From: Hyphomicrobiales bacterium
Lineage (GTDB): Bacteria > Pseudomonadota > Alphaproteobacteria > Rhizobiales > Rhizobiaceae
Assembly (NCBI GenBank): GCA_900471605.1
Contig: UCEY01000004.1
Coordinates: forward strand, 142,436 to 206,435
Reading direction: 5' to 3'
DNA length: 64,000 bases
Under the pieces are notes generated by a model that saw only the letters and a list, made by a program, of their open reading frames with translations, did not search any database and was not told the DNA's origin. The position numbers and the translations under genes are program-made. Below are positions 1 through 8,902 of the stretch, piece after piece (position 1 is the stretch's first letter; each line of letters starts with the position of its first letter).

Positions 1-287
1 TTCGACAGGGCGGCATTGCGCCCCATACCAATATAGGAGCTGAAAGTCACCACGTCGCAATGCTGCGGATCTGTGCTCCCGGCGAAGCTCCCACCGACGA
101 AGGCCCGGAAATTGCCGATATTGCGGCGCTGCGCCATCAGCGCGGACGTAAGCGGAACGGGCTCTGCACAACCCTGTCCCCATGCGACCAGTCCGCCTGG
201 CGGCACAAAACGACGAAAGTCGATACCGGAAATATCCGTTGTCTGCATCAATTCTGCGACCTGGATACGGCAGCCATGTGCGTGCAT
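1..287 (-). CDS. Acetyl-CoA hydrolase/transferase family protein (3' part missing from window)
   Basis: Reading the minus strand from the ATG at 287 gives an open frame to the window edge (about 95 residues). After about 25 residues it contains PPGGLVAWGQGCAEP, then a stretch with ALMAQRRNIGNFRAFVG. This is the N-terminal pattern of the acetyl-CoA hydrolase / CoA-transferase family, which moves or hydrolyses CoA on acyl-CoA thioesters. The start lies 4 nt after the pntB stop, and GGATGAGG, overlapping the pntB end, could serve as its ribosome site, so it is probably co-transcribed with pntAB. The gene runs out of the window, so catalytic residues cannot be checked. The family is fairly clear; the substrate is not. 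Confidence 0.7.
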   Translation of the reverse strand, partial: MHAHGCRIQVAELMQTTDISGIDFRRFVPPGGLVAWGQGCAEPVPLTSALMAQRRNIGNFRAFVGGSFAGSTDPQHCDVVTFSSYIGMGRNAALS

Positions 288-291
288 GGCC

Positions 292-1725
292 TCATCCGAT
301 CTGCGGCAACAACTGGTCGATGCTCTTTTTCGCATCTCCATAGAACATGCGGGTATTGTCCTTGAAGAAGAGCGGGTTCTCGATGCCGGAGTATCCGGTT
401 CCCTGGCCGCGCTTGGATACGAAGACCTGCTTGGCCTTCCAGACTTCCAGCACCGGCATGCCGGCGATCGGCGAGTTCGGGTCTTCCTGGGCGGCGGGAT
501 TGACGATGTCGTTGGAGCCGATGACGATCGCCACGTCGGTGGTCGGGAAATCGTCGTTGATCTCGTCCATTTCGAGCACGATGTCGTAGGGTACTTTGGC
601 TTCGGCGAGCAGCACGTTCATGTGCCCGGGCAGCCGGCCCGCGACCGGATGGATGGCGAAGCGGACGGTCTTGCCGGCGGCGCGCAGCTTGCGGGTGAGT
701 TCGGAAACAGACTGCTGCGCCTGCGCGACCGCCATGCCGTAACCGGGCACGATCACCACGCTGTCGGCATCGTTCAATGCCGCGGCGACGCCATCCGCAT
801 CGATCGCCACCTGTTCGCCGGTGATCTCCATCGCCGGCCCGGTCATGCTACCGAAGCCGCCGAGGATGACCGAGAGGAAGGAGCGGTTCATCGCCTTGCA
901 CATGATGTAGGAGAGGATGGCGCCCGAAGAGCCGACCAGCGCGCCGGTGACGATCAGGAGATCGTTGCCGAGCGTGAAGCCGATCGCCGTCGCCGCCCAG
1001 CCGGAATAGGAGTTGAGCATCGACACGACGACCGGCATGTCGGCGCCGCCGATGCCCATGATCAGGTGGTAACCGATGAAGAAGGCGAGAAGCGTCATCA
1101 GGACCAGCATCCAGACGCCGGAGCCGCCGGCATACATGACGAGCAGGATCAGCGACAGGATGGCCGCACCGGCATTGAGCACATGCCCGCCCGGCAGCTT
1201 CTTCGCCTTGCCGTCCACCCTTCCGGCCAGCTTGCCGAAGGCGATGACCGAACCGGTGAAGGTGACGGCGCCGATGAAGACGCCGAGAAACACCTCGACC
1301 TTCATGATGGCAAGCTCGACCGGGGTCTTGTGGGCAAGGATGCCGGCAAACCCTTCGAGTGCGGCACGCGCCGGCTGATCCAGGAGGGCGATGCGGGCGG
1401 CTTCGATATGCGCATTGAAGCCGATGAACACGGCGGCAAGCCCGACGAAGGAATGCAGCGCCGCGACGAGCTGCGGCATCTCCGTCATCTGTACGCGGCT
1501 GGCGACGTAATAACCGAGGACGGAGCCACCGGCGATCATCACGGCGATGATGAACCAGTTGCCGACACCCGGACCAAAGACGGTGGCGATGACGGCGAGC
1601 CCCATGCCGACGATGCCGTACCAGACGGCGCGCTTGGCGCTCTCCTGGCCGGACAAGCCGCCGAGCGACAGGATGAAGAGGACAGCTGCAGCGATATAGG
1701 CGGCAGATACGATACCAATGGTCAT
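292..1725 (-). CDS. pntB: NAD(P) transhydrogenase subunit beta
   Basis: This is the membrane and NADP(H)-binding subunit of the proton-translocating nicotinamide nucleotide transhydrogenase, which makes NADPH from NADH using the proton gradient. At 477 residues it is close to E. coli PntB (462). The N-terminal part holds many hydrophobic helices beginning [17 protein letters not shown]. The C-terminal dIII domain shows the NADP-binding [10 protein letters not shown] segment and [16 protein letters not shown]. It lies 24 nt downstream of pntA on the same strand, so the two form an operon. A long open frame on the opposite strand is a GC-driven shadow. Confidence 0.97.
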   Translation of the reverse strand: MTIGIVSAAYIAAAVLFILSLGGLSGQESAKRAVWYGIVGMGLAVIATVFGPGVGNWFIIAVMIAGGSVLGYYVASRVQMTEMPQLVAALHSFVGLAAVFIGFNAHIEAARIALLDQPARAALEGFAGILAHKTPVELAIMKVEVFLGVFIGAVTFTGSVIAFGKLAGRVDGKAKKLPGGHVLNAGAAILSLILLVMYAGGSGVWMLVLMTLLAFFIGYHLIMGIGGADMPVVVSMLNSYSGWAATAIGFTLGNDLLIVTGALVGSSGAILSYIMCKAMNRSFLSVILGGFGSMTGPAMEITGEQVAIDADGVAAALNDADSVVIVPGYGMAVAQAQQSVSELTRKLRAAGKTVRFAIHPVAGRLPGHMNVLLAEAKVPYDIVLEMDEINDDFPTTDVAIVIGSNDIVNPAAQEDPNSPIAGMPVLEVWKAKQVFVSKRGQGTGYSGIENPLFFKDNTRMFYGDAKKSIDQLLPQIG

Positions 1726-1749
1726 GATTTTGAAATCCCCCCTACCCGA

Positions 1750-3324
1750 TCACGACTTCTGGAACATGGCGAGCATGCGCCGTGTCACGAGAAAGCCGCC
1801 GACGATGTTGACCGTGGCGATCAGCACGGAAAGTGCTGCCAGCACCACGACCAGCCAGTTGCCCGAGCCGATCTGCAGGAGAGCGCCGAGGATGACGATG
1901 CCGGACACCGCGTTGGTCACGGCCATCAGCGGCGTATGCAGTGAATGCGAAACGTTCCAGATCACCTGGAAACCGACGAAGCATGCGAGCGTGAAGACCA
2001 CGAAATGGTTCATGAAGCTCGCCGGAGCATAGGCGCCGACCAGAAGCAGCAGCGCCGTGCCCGCAACGAGCAGCAATCCCTGGTTCCTCGTCTGCGCCTT
2101 GAAGGCGGCGGTCTCGGCCGCGCGCTTCTCCTCCTGCGTCAGTTCCTTGGGCTTTTCCTTGGGTTTCTGGGCGGCGATCGCCTGGATCTTCGGCGGCGGT
2201 GGCGGATAGGCGATGGCGCCCTCGAAAGTCACCGTCGAACCGCGGATGACGTCGTCTTCCATGTTGTGGACGAGCTTGCCATCCTTGCCCGGCGTCAGAT
2301 CGGCCATCATGTGGCGGATATTGGTGGAATAGAGCGTCGAGGCTTGGGTCGCCATGCGGCTCGGGAAATCCGTATAACCGATGACGATCACGCCATTGTC
2401 GGACACGACGCGCTGGTCGGCGACGGTGAGGTCGCAGTTACCGCCGCGCTCCGCCGCAAGGTCGATGATGACCGAGCCGGGCTTCATCATCGCCACCATG
2501 TCGGCGAGCCACAGTTTTGGCGCATCGCGGCCGGGGATCAGCGCCGTGGTGATGACGATGTCGATCTGGGGCGCCAGTTCGCGGAACTTCTGCAGCTGCT
2601 TCTCGCGGAATTCCGGCGAGGACGGCGCGGCGTAACCGCCCGTCGCAGCACCATCCGCAGCCTGGTCGGCAAAGTCGAGATAGACGAACTCCGCACCCAT
2701 GCTCTCGATCTGCTCGGCCACTTCCGGACGCACGTCGAACGCGTAGGTGATGGCACCGAGCGAGGTTGCTGTGCCGATCGCGGCGAGACCCGCAACCCCC
2801 GCGCCGATCACCAGCACCTTGGCCGGTGGCACCTTGCCGGCTGCCGTCACCTGACCGGTGAAGAACCGTCCGAAATTGTTGCCGGCCTCGATCACCGCGC
2901 GATAGCCGGCGATATTGGCCATGGACGACAGCGCATCCATCTTCTGGGCACGGGAAATACGCGGCACCATGTCCATGGCGATGACATTGACGCCCCTCGC
3001 CTTCGCCGCCTCCAGCAGATCCCTGTTCTGCACCGGATAGAAGAACGAGATCAGCGTCTGGCCCGATCGCAGCCGGTCAACTTCCGAAGCCTCCGGCGGA
3101 CGTACCTTGGCGACAATGTCGGATTGCGCATAAAGCGCCGCCGCGCTTTCCACCACCGTCACGCCCGCCACCCGATAGGCATCATCCGAAAACCCGGCAG
3201 CCTTGCCCGCGCCCGCTTCGACCAGACAATCGTATCCAAGCTTCCGCAAATGCCGAGCGCTTTCCGGAGTGAGCGCAACGCGCGCCTCGCCGGGAAAATT
3301 CTCATATGGCGTCCCTATATTCAT
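1750..3324 (-). CDS. pntA: NAD(P) transhydrogenase subunit alpha (single chain)
   Basis: This is the NAD(H)-binding subunit of the transhydrogenase. It has 524 residues, like the undivided E. coli form (510) and unlike species with split PntAA/PntAB. The dI domain (about 1-375) carries the Rossmann motif [15 protein letters not shown] near residue 170, followed by [20 protein letters not shown] proline- and lysine-rich linker (about 375-410) leads to a membrane part of about four helices that starts near [17 protein letters not shown]. The start MNIGTPYEN matches the family N-terminus. It is the first gene of the pntA-pntB-(CoA transferase) operon. The 447 bp upstream contain no recognisable gene. 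Confidence 0.97.
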   Translation of the reverse strand: MNIGTPYENFPGEARVALTPESARHLRKLGYDCLVEAGAGKAAGFSDDAYRVAGVTVVESAAALYAQSDIVAKVRPPEASEVDRLRSGQTLISFFYPVQNRDLLEAAKARGVNVIAMDMVPRISRAQKMDALSSMANIAGYRAVIEAGNNFGRFFTGQVTAAGKVPPAKVLVIGAGVAGLAAIGTATSLGAITYAFDVRPEVAEQIESMGAEFVYLDFADQAADGAATGGYAAPSSPEFREKQLQKFRELAPQIDIVITTALIPGRDAPKLWLADMVAMMKPGSVIIDLAAERGGNCDLTVADQRVVSDNGVIVIGYTDFPSRMATQASTLYSTNIRHMMADLTPGKDGKLVHNMEDDVIRGSTVTFEGAIAYPPPPPKIQAIAAQKPKEKPKELTQEEKRAAETAAFKAQTRNQGLLLVAGTALLLLVGAYAPASFMNHFVVFTLACFVGFQVIWNVSHSLHTPLMAVTNAVSGIVILGALLQIGSGNWLVVVLAALSVLIATVNIVGGFLVTRRMLAMFQKS

Positions 3325-3771
3325 TAGCCCTTACCCCTGGCGGTGTTGCCGCACATCATTCAGGTGCAGCCAGTCTGTCGAAACGGCAGGCTTGGCCGTC
3401 GAACAGTCTGGCTCATCGCACCGCTTAACTGGTGTCGAATGTCTGGTCACAATATGATGAGAAATCCAGTAGACGCCGCCATCAAGCATCAATGTGATGA
3501 ATTCGGCGCATTGCAAAGTTCTGGTAGATGGCCTGGTTGCCGGAACTTCGGGTATCGACCGAAGGTGCACCATGCGGGCGTCCGGAAGAGCGACGACGAG
3601 GTTGGCTCACGTTCGCATCCTCGAATTGCGGCAAAGATCGTCAATAGGAATTGCGGCAGAACCTTTAAGCGATACCCTTCAAGCTGACTGCGCCGCCGCA
3701 CACATCGAAAAACCTATCGTGTCCGGAGGAAATCGTCGCTCTCACCGGAATCCTGATCAAGGAAGGAAAAT
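3325..3771. other. Intergenic stretch without recognisable gene
   Basis: These 447 bp separate pntA (minus) from a small plus-strand gene. Several short frames of 70-114 codons cross it on both strands, but none has a recognisable motif or a convincing ribosome site. The region must hold the pntA promoter and the promoter of the small gene at 3772. I see no clear palindrome or terminator. Confidence 0.5.
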
Positions 3772-4086
3772 ATGGAAATTCGTCTCGATCCGAACTCTCC
3801 ACCGCAACTGATGGACGCGGAGGTCTTCACCAGCCTTAAGATTTCCGTGCCGGAAGACCGGCAATCCATAGCTGACCTCACAGCCATGCTCGGCGATAGC
3901 GGTAGCGTGCACGAAGACGCTCAACATGTCTGGCTTGATCCGAAATGGCTTGCCTTATCCGGAAAGCCGTCGGAGGAATGGCAAAACGGCTTGGCAGCGA
4001 TGCTGAAATATGCGGCCAGAAGCGGCTGGGTCGATGAGAATGGCCGCGTGCGCGCCCATGTCGTGCCGCGTGGCGTGAGCGACTGA
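3772..4086 (+). CDS. Small hypothetical protein (104 aa)
   Basis: The open frame encodes a 104-residue soluble acidic protein with no signal peptide or membrane segment. The start is supported by a strong purine-rich ribosome site (aaggaaggaaa just before the ATG). The protein has regular composition and contains WLDPKWLALSGKPSEEWQNGLAAMLKYAARSG split over its middle third, which looks like a folded helical domain with many tryptophans rather than noise. I do not recognise the family. It stands alone between pntA and the flavin reductase, transcribed away from pntA and towards the flavin reductase, so context gives no function. It is probably a real gene. Confidence 0.6.
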   Translation: MEIRLDPNSPPQLMDAEVFTSLKISVPEDRQSIADLTAMLGDSGSVHEDAQHVWLDPKWLALSGKPSEEWQNGLAAMLKYAARSGWVDENGRVRAHVVPRGVSD

Positions 4087-4253
4087 CGTCTCGATCGCCA
4101 TGCCGCGATGTTCAACTCAGCTCCGAATGACACCCCTTTGATCGATATCGGCGATGACGGCAGTCATGCGGAGCCACTTCAGGCTGAACTTGGATAATAC
4201 CTGAGGAGCGTCGTCGCCATACCGCGAACCTGCCGTTTGAGTGTTGGATTCCC

Positions 4254-4772
4254 TCAGGCTGGATCAGGAGCCAAAGCCCTGAAGCTACTGCGGAAGAAAA
4301 GCAGCGGCAAAGCATCGAGACTTATATTGGCCGCGCAGACATCCAACAGGACGATCGTGTGATCTCCGGCCTTGAATTCGTTGTGAATCGTGCATTCGAG
4401 CCAGGCAGCGGAGCCCGATATGAAAACGGCCGAGCCGTCCGCAGTTTGCCAATCGACGCCTTCGAACCGGTCGCCGTCCTTTCGGGCGAGCGTCCGGCAC
4501 AACGTTTTCTGCTCCTGCGTCATAACGCTGATGCCGAGACGTTTCGAAGCGTGTAAGGCCGGCCACGTCGCCGAAGTATTCTGAATGCAGATGGACACGA
4601 GAGGCGGATCGAGAGAAACCGAGGTGAACGAGCTGGCGACCATGCCGACCGGTTCTCCCTTGTGGTTCAGTGCTGCCACAGTCACTACGCCCGAGGGAAA
4701 CATCGAAAATACCTGCCGCAGTTCAGCCGGGTCGCCGCTAAGCCCGGTCAGGTAATCCACCGTCATTTTCAT
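4254..4772 (-). CDS. Flavin reductase-like domain protein
   Basis: This 172-residue protein belongs to the flavin reductase-like (FMN-binding split barrel) family, which reduces FMN/FAD with NAD(P)H, usually for a partner two-component monooxygenase. The family pattern is visible: FSMFPSGVVTVAALN near the N-terminus, VASSFTSVSLDPPLVSICIQ next, and an HTIVLLDV strand late in the sequence. I chose the ATG at 4772 because AGGGGA lies 6-7 nt upstream. An in-frame ATG at 4805 would add 11 residues without a ribosome site. No partner oxygenase lies next to it; the nearest monooxygenase in the window (36.9-38.4 kb) is an FMO type that does not need one. Confidence 0.85.
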   Translation of the reverse strand: MKMTVDYLTGLSGDPAELRQVFSMFPSGVVTVAALNHKGEPVGMVASSFTSVSLDPPLVSICIQNTSATWPALHASKRLGISVMTQEQKTLCRTLARKDGDRFEGVDWQTADGSAVFISGSAAWLECTIHNEFKAGDHTIVLLDVCAANISLDALPLLFFRSSFRALAPDPA

Positions 4773-4949
4773 CGCTTTCCCCTCATTAGTTCTTGAGAGT
4801 GACATTTTACAGCCTCGCCAACGCTTTTCTTTCCGAAAATAAGGCGTACGCGCTGAACACGAGGGTCGTTATTGCCGACGCTGACTCTAGTATTGGAAGC
4901 AGCTGCCTGCGCTCGCAATGCCGCCCTCTGCAAATTCGTGTCTTCGAAT

Positions 4950-5055
4950 TCAAGTGGCGAGATCTGAGAAAAGCGCTTTCCTGCGCCATCCATAAAGTTG
5001 CGACACGTCCAGTTTATAGGGGCGTGCAAACCTCGCCACCGTCCCTCCCCGTATC
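4950..5055 (-). pseudogene. Relic of IS66-type OrfA (TnpA) helix-turn-helix
   Basis: The minus-strand frame ending at 4950 contains GGTVARFARPYKLDVSQLY followed directly by GWRRKA. This resembles the helix-turn-helix of the small IS66-family OrfA protein (pattern VAxxARxxGVxxxxLxxWRR). Only about 33 residues are recognisable and no downstream OrfB or OrfC is present, so this is a remnant, not a working element. The assignment rests on one short motif; IS3 OrfA is a possible alternative. Confidence 0.4.
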
Positions 5056-5091
5056 CTTCGCCAACAGACCGGTGAGCCTGCCGGTCTGTCT

Positions 5092-5345
5092 ACCTCGATA
5101 TTGACGTGGTCAGCGCAGAGGAGGAATCGTTCGCGGGCAAAGCCGGGTTCGGACTTTCGACACGCCATCTCCTGGACCTCGGGCACACCCAGATCGCGGG
5201 GCCTTCCTACGCATCAAGCGCGCGCAACCGAAGCCTGGACTAGCCTCGCTCCGCGATGTGGGGCTCCGCGTTACACTTAAACTCTTCGCTGAAATTCGGT
5301 TTGCTCATGATGATCTTGTTGCCTCAAAATTAGGAAAGAGGCGAC
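5092..5345 (+). pseudogene. Relic of LacI-family regulator (ligand-binding domain)
   Basis: The plus-strand translation reads DIDVVSAEEE, then STRHLLDLGHTQIAGPSYAS and SARNRSLD before a stop at about 5240. This matches the LacI/PBP1 pattern VDxDxxxG....TRHLIELGHRRIAxIxGP..SSARxR. After the stop, in a shifted frame, ASLRDVGLRVTLKL resembles the following 'AALxxAGLxVDxxL' segment. No helix-turn-helix domain precedes it. It is therefore a decayed fragment with at least one stop or frameshift. Assignment by motif only. Confidence 0.35.
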
Positions 5346-5617
5346 TACAAATCTGGGGGTTATTCAACCAGGGCAACCGAAATTCGCAAAACGAACTGCG
5401 CGCGGCGATAGAAGCGCACAAGATTCTATGGCTCAACGGCTTTTGTTGACGGCCTTTCGCTTGACCTGTGGAGCGTTAGTCAAGATAGACTGCTTGCTCT
5501 TGATGGGATGCGAACCGCCGCACCTTTAATCAGTACGCTGAATGCCCGATAAATTGCGCATCGCGCATAACAGTGGTCCAGATACCCGGACTTTAAAAGG
5601 CACCAAATGCCACGGGC

Positions 5618-6325
5618 TCAACTCGTTGATTGGCCACGCCGCAAACGATCACCCTCGTCTGCCGAGTTGTCGAGCTTTCGATCGATCGCCTCTAATGCGG
5701 CTACCGCCGCCGCCTCGATGTGCGCGACACAAAGCCTGTACGATAGATCTTCGTCGCGAGCCTCGAGAGCATCCAGGAAAGCCCGGAGTTCCTTTATAGA
5801 CTGCTTAGCTCGTTCCTCACGAGACAACGAGACGACCCGAAGTTGCGATGCTCTGGTGTGAATACGCTTAAGCATATCTGCAGCTATCGGATTGCCCGCT
5901 CCTTCAAGCAAAATATCATAGAAACGGGTCTTCGCCGTAATAAACGCATCCGCTGAAAAATCCTCGTAGACGTCGGCCAAATGATTCACACTGCGTCGCA
6001 GAGCTTTTAATTGTTCTTCCGTTGCATTACGCGCAAACAACCGCGCAGCCAGCCCTTCGAGCGCTGCCCGAACTTCATAGATCAATCTGGCGATCTCGGG
6101 CGTGACGATACTCACGCTCAGCCCCTTATTGGGCTGCAACGTGACCAATCCATCAACCTGCAACTCTCGCAATGCCTCTCGAAGCGAAGGGCGCGATACT
6201 CCCAGCATCTCGCACAGTTCTCGCTCAATCAGGCGCGCACCAGGTGGAAAGCGTCCAGTCGCGATGGCCATTCGCAAGCGCTCAGCAACCTGCTCACGCA
6301 GGCCAGGCAGAGTTTGTATTCGCAT
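5618..6325 (-). CDS. GntR family (FadR subfamily) regulator, copy A
   Basis: This is a transcription factor with an N-terminal winged helix-turn-helix and a C-terminal helical FCD ligand-binding domain. The DNA-binding part shows LREQVAERLRMAIATGRFPPG, in two stretches, then ERELCEMLGVSRPSLREALR. The FCD part contains EVRAALEGLAARLFA and RIHTRASQLRVVSLSREE. I used the Met of MRIQ, conserved in both copies, as start; a TTG at 6349 would add 8 residues, and neither start has a clear ribosome site. The C-terminus ends in an 18-residue tail absent from copy B, where homology to copy B stops. An operator-like palindrome lies about 100 bp upstream, so autoregulation and control of the cluster are likely. 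The ligand is unknown. Confidence 0.92.
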   Translation of the reverse strand: MRIQTLPGLREQVAERLRMAIATGRFPPGARLIERELCEMLGVSRPSLREALRELQVDGLVTLQPNKGLSVSIVTPEIARLIYEVRAALEGLAARLFARNATEEQLKALRRSVNHLADVYEDFSADAFITAKTRFYDILLEGAGNPIAADMLKRIHTRASQLRVVSLSREERAKQSIKELRAFLDALEARDEDLSYRLCVAHIEAAAVAALEAIDRKLDNSADEGDRLRRGQSTS

Positions 6326-6426
6326 CGAATCGTCGTCGCTAACAGTCAATCAAACCACTTTCCTGCACTACGGGAGAAGTACTCCAACGTTGCGGCTTAC
6401 AGCTCCACTCGCCTACGGATGATTTC

Positions 6427-6450
6427 ATATTGTCTTGTTGTCTGTCAATA
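6427..6450. promoter_or_regulatory. GntR operator-like palindrome O1, copy A
   Basis: Arms ATATTG and CAATA flank a 13-nt centre, and the 11-bp core TTGTCTGTCAA lies at 6438-6448. The site lies about 100 bp upstream of the gntR start, between gntR and the end of the ATPase gene. Its counterpart in copy B (40546-40570) is a better palindrome. Conservation in both copies and the shared core with the other sites support a regulator-binding role. Confidence 0.6.
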
Positions 6451-6502
6451 AGCCAGCCGTTCTCTGCCGAGAACGTAGTTTGCACGAGGCCGCTGATCCG
6501 CA

Positions 6503-7966
6503 TCACAAGATTTTACTGCCGGCCTGCTCAACGAATTGATGTGCAGGCCCAGACCATTCAATGCTTCCGTGCTCTACAAGATAGACGCTATCGGCATGGC
6601 GTGAGGCGAAAACCATATTTTGTTCGGCTAGTAGCAGCGAAAGTTCGCCGCTTTTCCGGAGCGCCTCGATTGATTCAGAAATGATATCCATCACGATCGG
6701 CGCCAGCCCGAGCGTCGGCTCGTCGATCAGCAGCAGTTTCGGCTTCATCATCAAGGCGCGGCCGATCGCCAATTGCTGCTGCTCGCCGCCAGACAGCGTG
6801 CGTGCATATTGCCGGCGCCGTTCGGCCAGACGCGGGAAGATCTGCTCGACGAACTCCAGCCGCTCGCGCAGATCGGCGGCGCTCAGATGCATGCCGCCAA
6901 GCTTCAGGTTTTCGAGCACGCTCATGTCACCGAAAAGCTCGCGCGATTCCGGGCAAAGCACGATGCCGGACCTGGCGATCTCATAGGCCGGCATGCCGGC
7001 AATGGATCGGTCCCGGACCGAAATCTCGCCGCGCGATGGGAGCAGGCCGGCAATCGCGTTGAACAGCGAGGTCTTGCCGGCGCCGTTGAGCCCCACTACT
7101 GCCGTGACGCCTTTATCCACGACGTCGATCGAGACATTGGAAAGCGCCTGGGCCTTGCCGTAGAAAACATTGAGGTTTTTGACGCGCAACACCGGCGGCG
7201 CGTCGCTGTCATCGCGGCGAACTTCAGGGGCGACTGTGTCGCTCTGGCTGCCGAGATACACGCGGCGGACATCGGCATTGGCAAGAACGTCGCGCGGGCT
7301 GCCTTCGGCAATCCTCTGGCCGGAACTCATGGCGACGGCACGGTCGACCAGGGCGGCGACACTCTTGACGTTGTGATCCACGAGGATCAGCGCCCGGCCA
7401 GATCCTTTGAGATGCCGGATGAGGTCGGAAAACTCCCGCACCTCTCCGGCGCTCAAGCCCGCGAAGGGTTCGTCCAGCAGCAGCAGGTCGGGGTCGCGCG
7501 CCAGCGCCTTAGCCACTTCCAGCCGGCGCAGGCCGGCAAAGGGCAGTTCCGACGGCGCCTTGTCATGCACGCCGTTGAGGCCGACGAGGCGCAGGGATTC
7601 GATCGCCTTTTCTCTCTGCGCGTCCGAGACTCGCAGATGTGTGACCTTGTTCGGCAGGCAGGCCAGAAGCACGTTTTGCAGAACCGTCTGCTGTTGCAAC
7701 GGGCGCGAGTGCTGGAACACCATGCTGACCCCCATGCCTGCAATGCGGTTCGGAGTCCAGCCGGCGATATCGACGCCGTTGAGGTGAATGGAGCCAGCAT
7801 CGGGTTTGTGAAGCCCCATGATCAGCGACATGGTGGTGGATTTTCCCGAGCCGTTCGGGCCGATCAGGCCGAGGATTTCGCCCTTGTCGACGTCGAAATC
7901 GACATTGTCGACGGCGGTAAGTCCGCCGAAACGCTTGGTAAGCTGCCTTGCTTCCAGGAATTTCAT
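6503..7966 (-). CDS. Branched-chain-type ABC transporter, fused double ATPase (LivG-LivF), copy A
   Basis: One 487-residue chain carries two ATP-binding domains that are normally separate LivG and LivF proteins of the HAAT (branched-chain amino acid) family. Domain 1 (about 1-240) has Walker A GPNGSGKST at 36-44, the unusual signature LPFAGLRRLE and Walker B LLLLDEP. Domain 2 (from about 258) has Walker A GLNGAGKTS, signature LSGGEQQQLAIGRAL and Walker B LLLIDEP. I chose the start at 7966 because it matches copy B and overlaps the livM stop as ATGA; the open frame extends 101 codons further upstream as a shadow over livM. It powers the LivH/LivM channel of this cluster. The substrate is unknown. 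Confidence 0.93.
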   Translation of the reverse strand: MKFLEARQLTKRFGGLTAVDNVDFDVDKGEILGLIGPNGSGKSTTMSLIMGLHKPDAGSIHLNGVDIAGWTPNRIAGMGVSMVFQHSRPLQQQTVLQNVLLACLPNKVTHLRVSDAQREKAIESLRLVGLNGVHDKAPSELPFAGLRRLEVAKALARDPDLLLLDEPFAGLSAGEVREFSDLIRHLKGSGRALILVDHNVKSVAALVDRAVAMSSGQRIAEGSPRDVLANADVRRVYLGSQSDTVAPEVRRDDSDAPPVLRVKNLNVFYGKAQALSNVSIDVVDKGVTAVVGLNGAGKTSLFNAIAGLLPSRGEISVRDRSIAGMPAYEIARSGIVLCPESRELFGDMSVLENLKLGGMHLSAADLRERLEFVEQIFPRLAERRRQYARTLSGGEQQQLAIGRALMMKPKLLLIDEPTLGLAPIVMDIISESIEALRKSGELSLLLAEQNMVFASRHADSVYLVEHGSIEWSGPAHQFVEQAGSKIL

Positions 7967-8898
7967 GATGGTCTCCGAGCAAGCCGAACAAGTCCCAGCA
8001 GGCCGCCAGGTAGGAAGAAAAGAACGATCAGGGCGATCAGCGCCACGGAAAGCTCGCTCAGGGAGCCGAGCGGCCGCAGATATTCCGAGGCGGCAGCCAT
8101 GAAGAGCGCGCCAAGGATCGGCCCGAACACGGTTCTTCGTCCTCCGACGATGGCCGCAATGATAATTTGCACGCCCACCGACGCATCTACAAAGACATTG
8201 GTGGACGCGGTCCCCAGATAAAACGTCATCAAAGCACCGGCGAGACCGGAGAAGAACGCGCTCACACAAAAAGCCGTCAGCTTGTATTTGACGATATTAA
8301 AGCCCAAGACCTGAGCGTTGATCGGGTCCTGGCCAATGGCTTCGAGGATGAGACCGAAAGGCGATTTGACCAGGAAATATAGAACCGAGGCCGTGACAGC
8401 TGCTAGGCCCAATGCAATATGGAAATTGGTGGCTGAATCGAGGGCGATCACATCGGGTACTGCGATACCGATTTCTCCACCGGTCTTGTCGGAGAACAGG
8501 ATGATCAACTGGCGCATGATAAGGACGGCCACCAGTGTCACCAAACCGAAGTAAGGACCGCGCAACCGAAGGGCGGGAAAAGCCAGGATCGCACCGGCGA
8601 TGACAGCTGCCGCGGCACCTGCGGCCACACAAACGAGAGGCGTTGCAACGCCATTGCTCGACATCAGTGCCGCGGTGTAAGCGCCGGTACCGATCAGGAA
8701 CGTCGCGCCGAAATTGGCTTCCCCGGCGTAACCGAATAACAGGTCCCAACTCATCGAATAGACTGCAAAAAAGAGACCAAGCGTGAGAATGCTGAGCGAG
8801 TATTCCTGCAGCCCGACATAGGGTAGGATTGCCGCGGCAAGACTGACGATAACCAGCCCGACCATAGGGCGGCGAATGGATTGGGTGTTCACGTTCAT
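7963..8898 (-). CDS. Branched-chain-type ABC transporter permease (LivM-like), copy A
   Basis: This 311-residue inner-membrane protein has about eight to ten hydrophobic helices, with typical LivM segments such as DLLFGYAGEANFGATFLIGT, LRLRGPYFGLVTLVAV and AIVGGRRTVFGPILGA. I placed the start at the ATG of MNVNTQ (8898), 4 nt after the livH stop and preceded by GAGGCG. Upstream in-frame codons would overlap livH. It pairs with LivH to form the membrane channel for the periplasmic binding protein encoded upstream. Its stop overlaps the ATPase start by 4 nt, indicating translational coupling. Confidence 0.93.
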   Translation of the reverse strand: MNVNTQSIRRPMVGLVIVSLAAAILPYVGLQEYSLSILTLGLFFAVYSMSWDLLFGYAGEANFGATFLIGTGAYTAALMSSNGVATPLVCVAAGAAAAVIAGAILAFPALRLRGPYFGLVTLVAVLIMRQLIILFSDKTGGEIGIAVPDVIALDSATNFHIALGLAAVTASVLYFLVKSPFGLILEAIGQDPINAQVLGFNIVKYKLTAFCVSAFFSGLAGALMTFYLGTASTNVFVDASVGVQIIIAAIVGGRRTVFGPILGALFMAAASEYLRPLGSLSELSVALIALIVLFFLPGGLLGLVRLARRPS

Positions 8899-8902
8899 AG
8901 AG

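Larger units (their letters stand above)
4773..5617. other. Degraded intergenic region with gene relics
   Basis: About 845 bp with no intact gene. It holds a relic of a transposase on the minus strand (about 4950-5055) and a relic of a LacI-type regulator on the plus strand (about 5092-5345), listed separately. The rest up to the cluster A regulator shows only short frames without motifs. The mix of fragments marks a site of past insertions and deletions at the left edge of the duplicated cluster. Confidence 0.5.

Noticed and set aside
73..1944. A 623-codon open frame on the plus strand over pntB
   Set aside because: It lies antisense to pntB and the end of pntA. Its product is rich in Asp, His, Arg and Gly with no motif, typical of an antisense shadow in GC-rich coding DNA.
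1945..3327. A 460-codon plus-strand frame over pntA
   Set aside because: Antisense shadow of pntA with low-complexity charged composition.
6773..8221. A 482-codon plus-strand frame over the cluster A transporter genes
   Set aside because: Antisense to the fused ATPase and livM genes, and not kept as a collinear frame in copy B, where the antisense frames are shorter.
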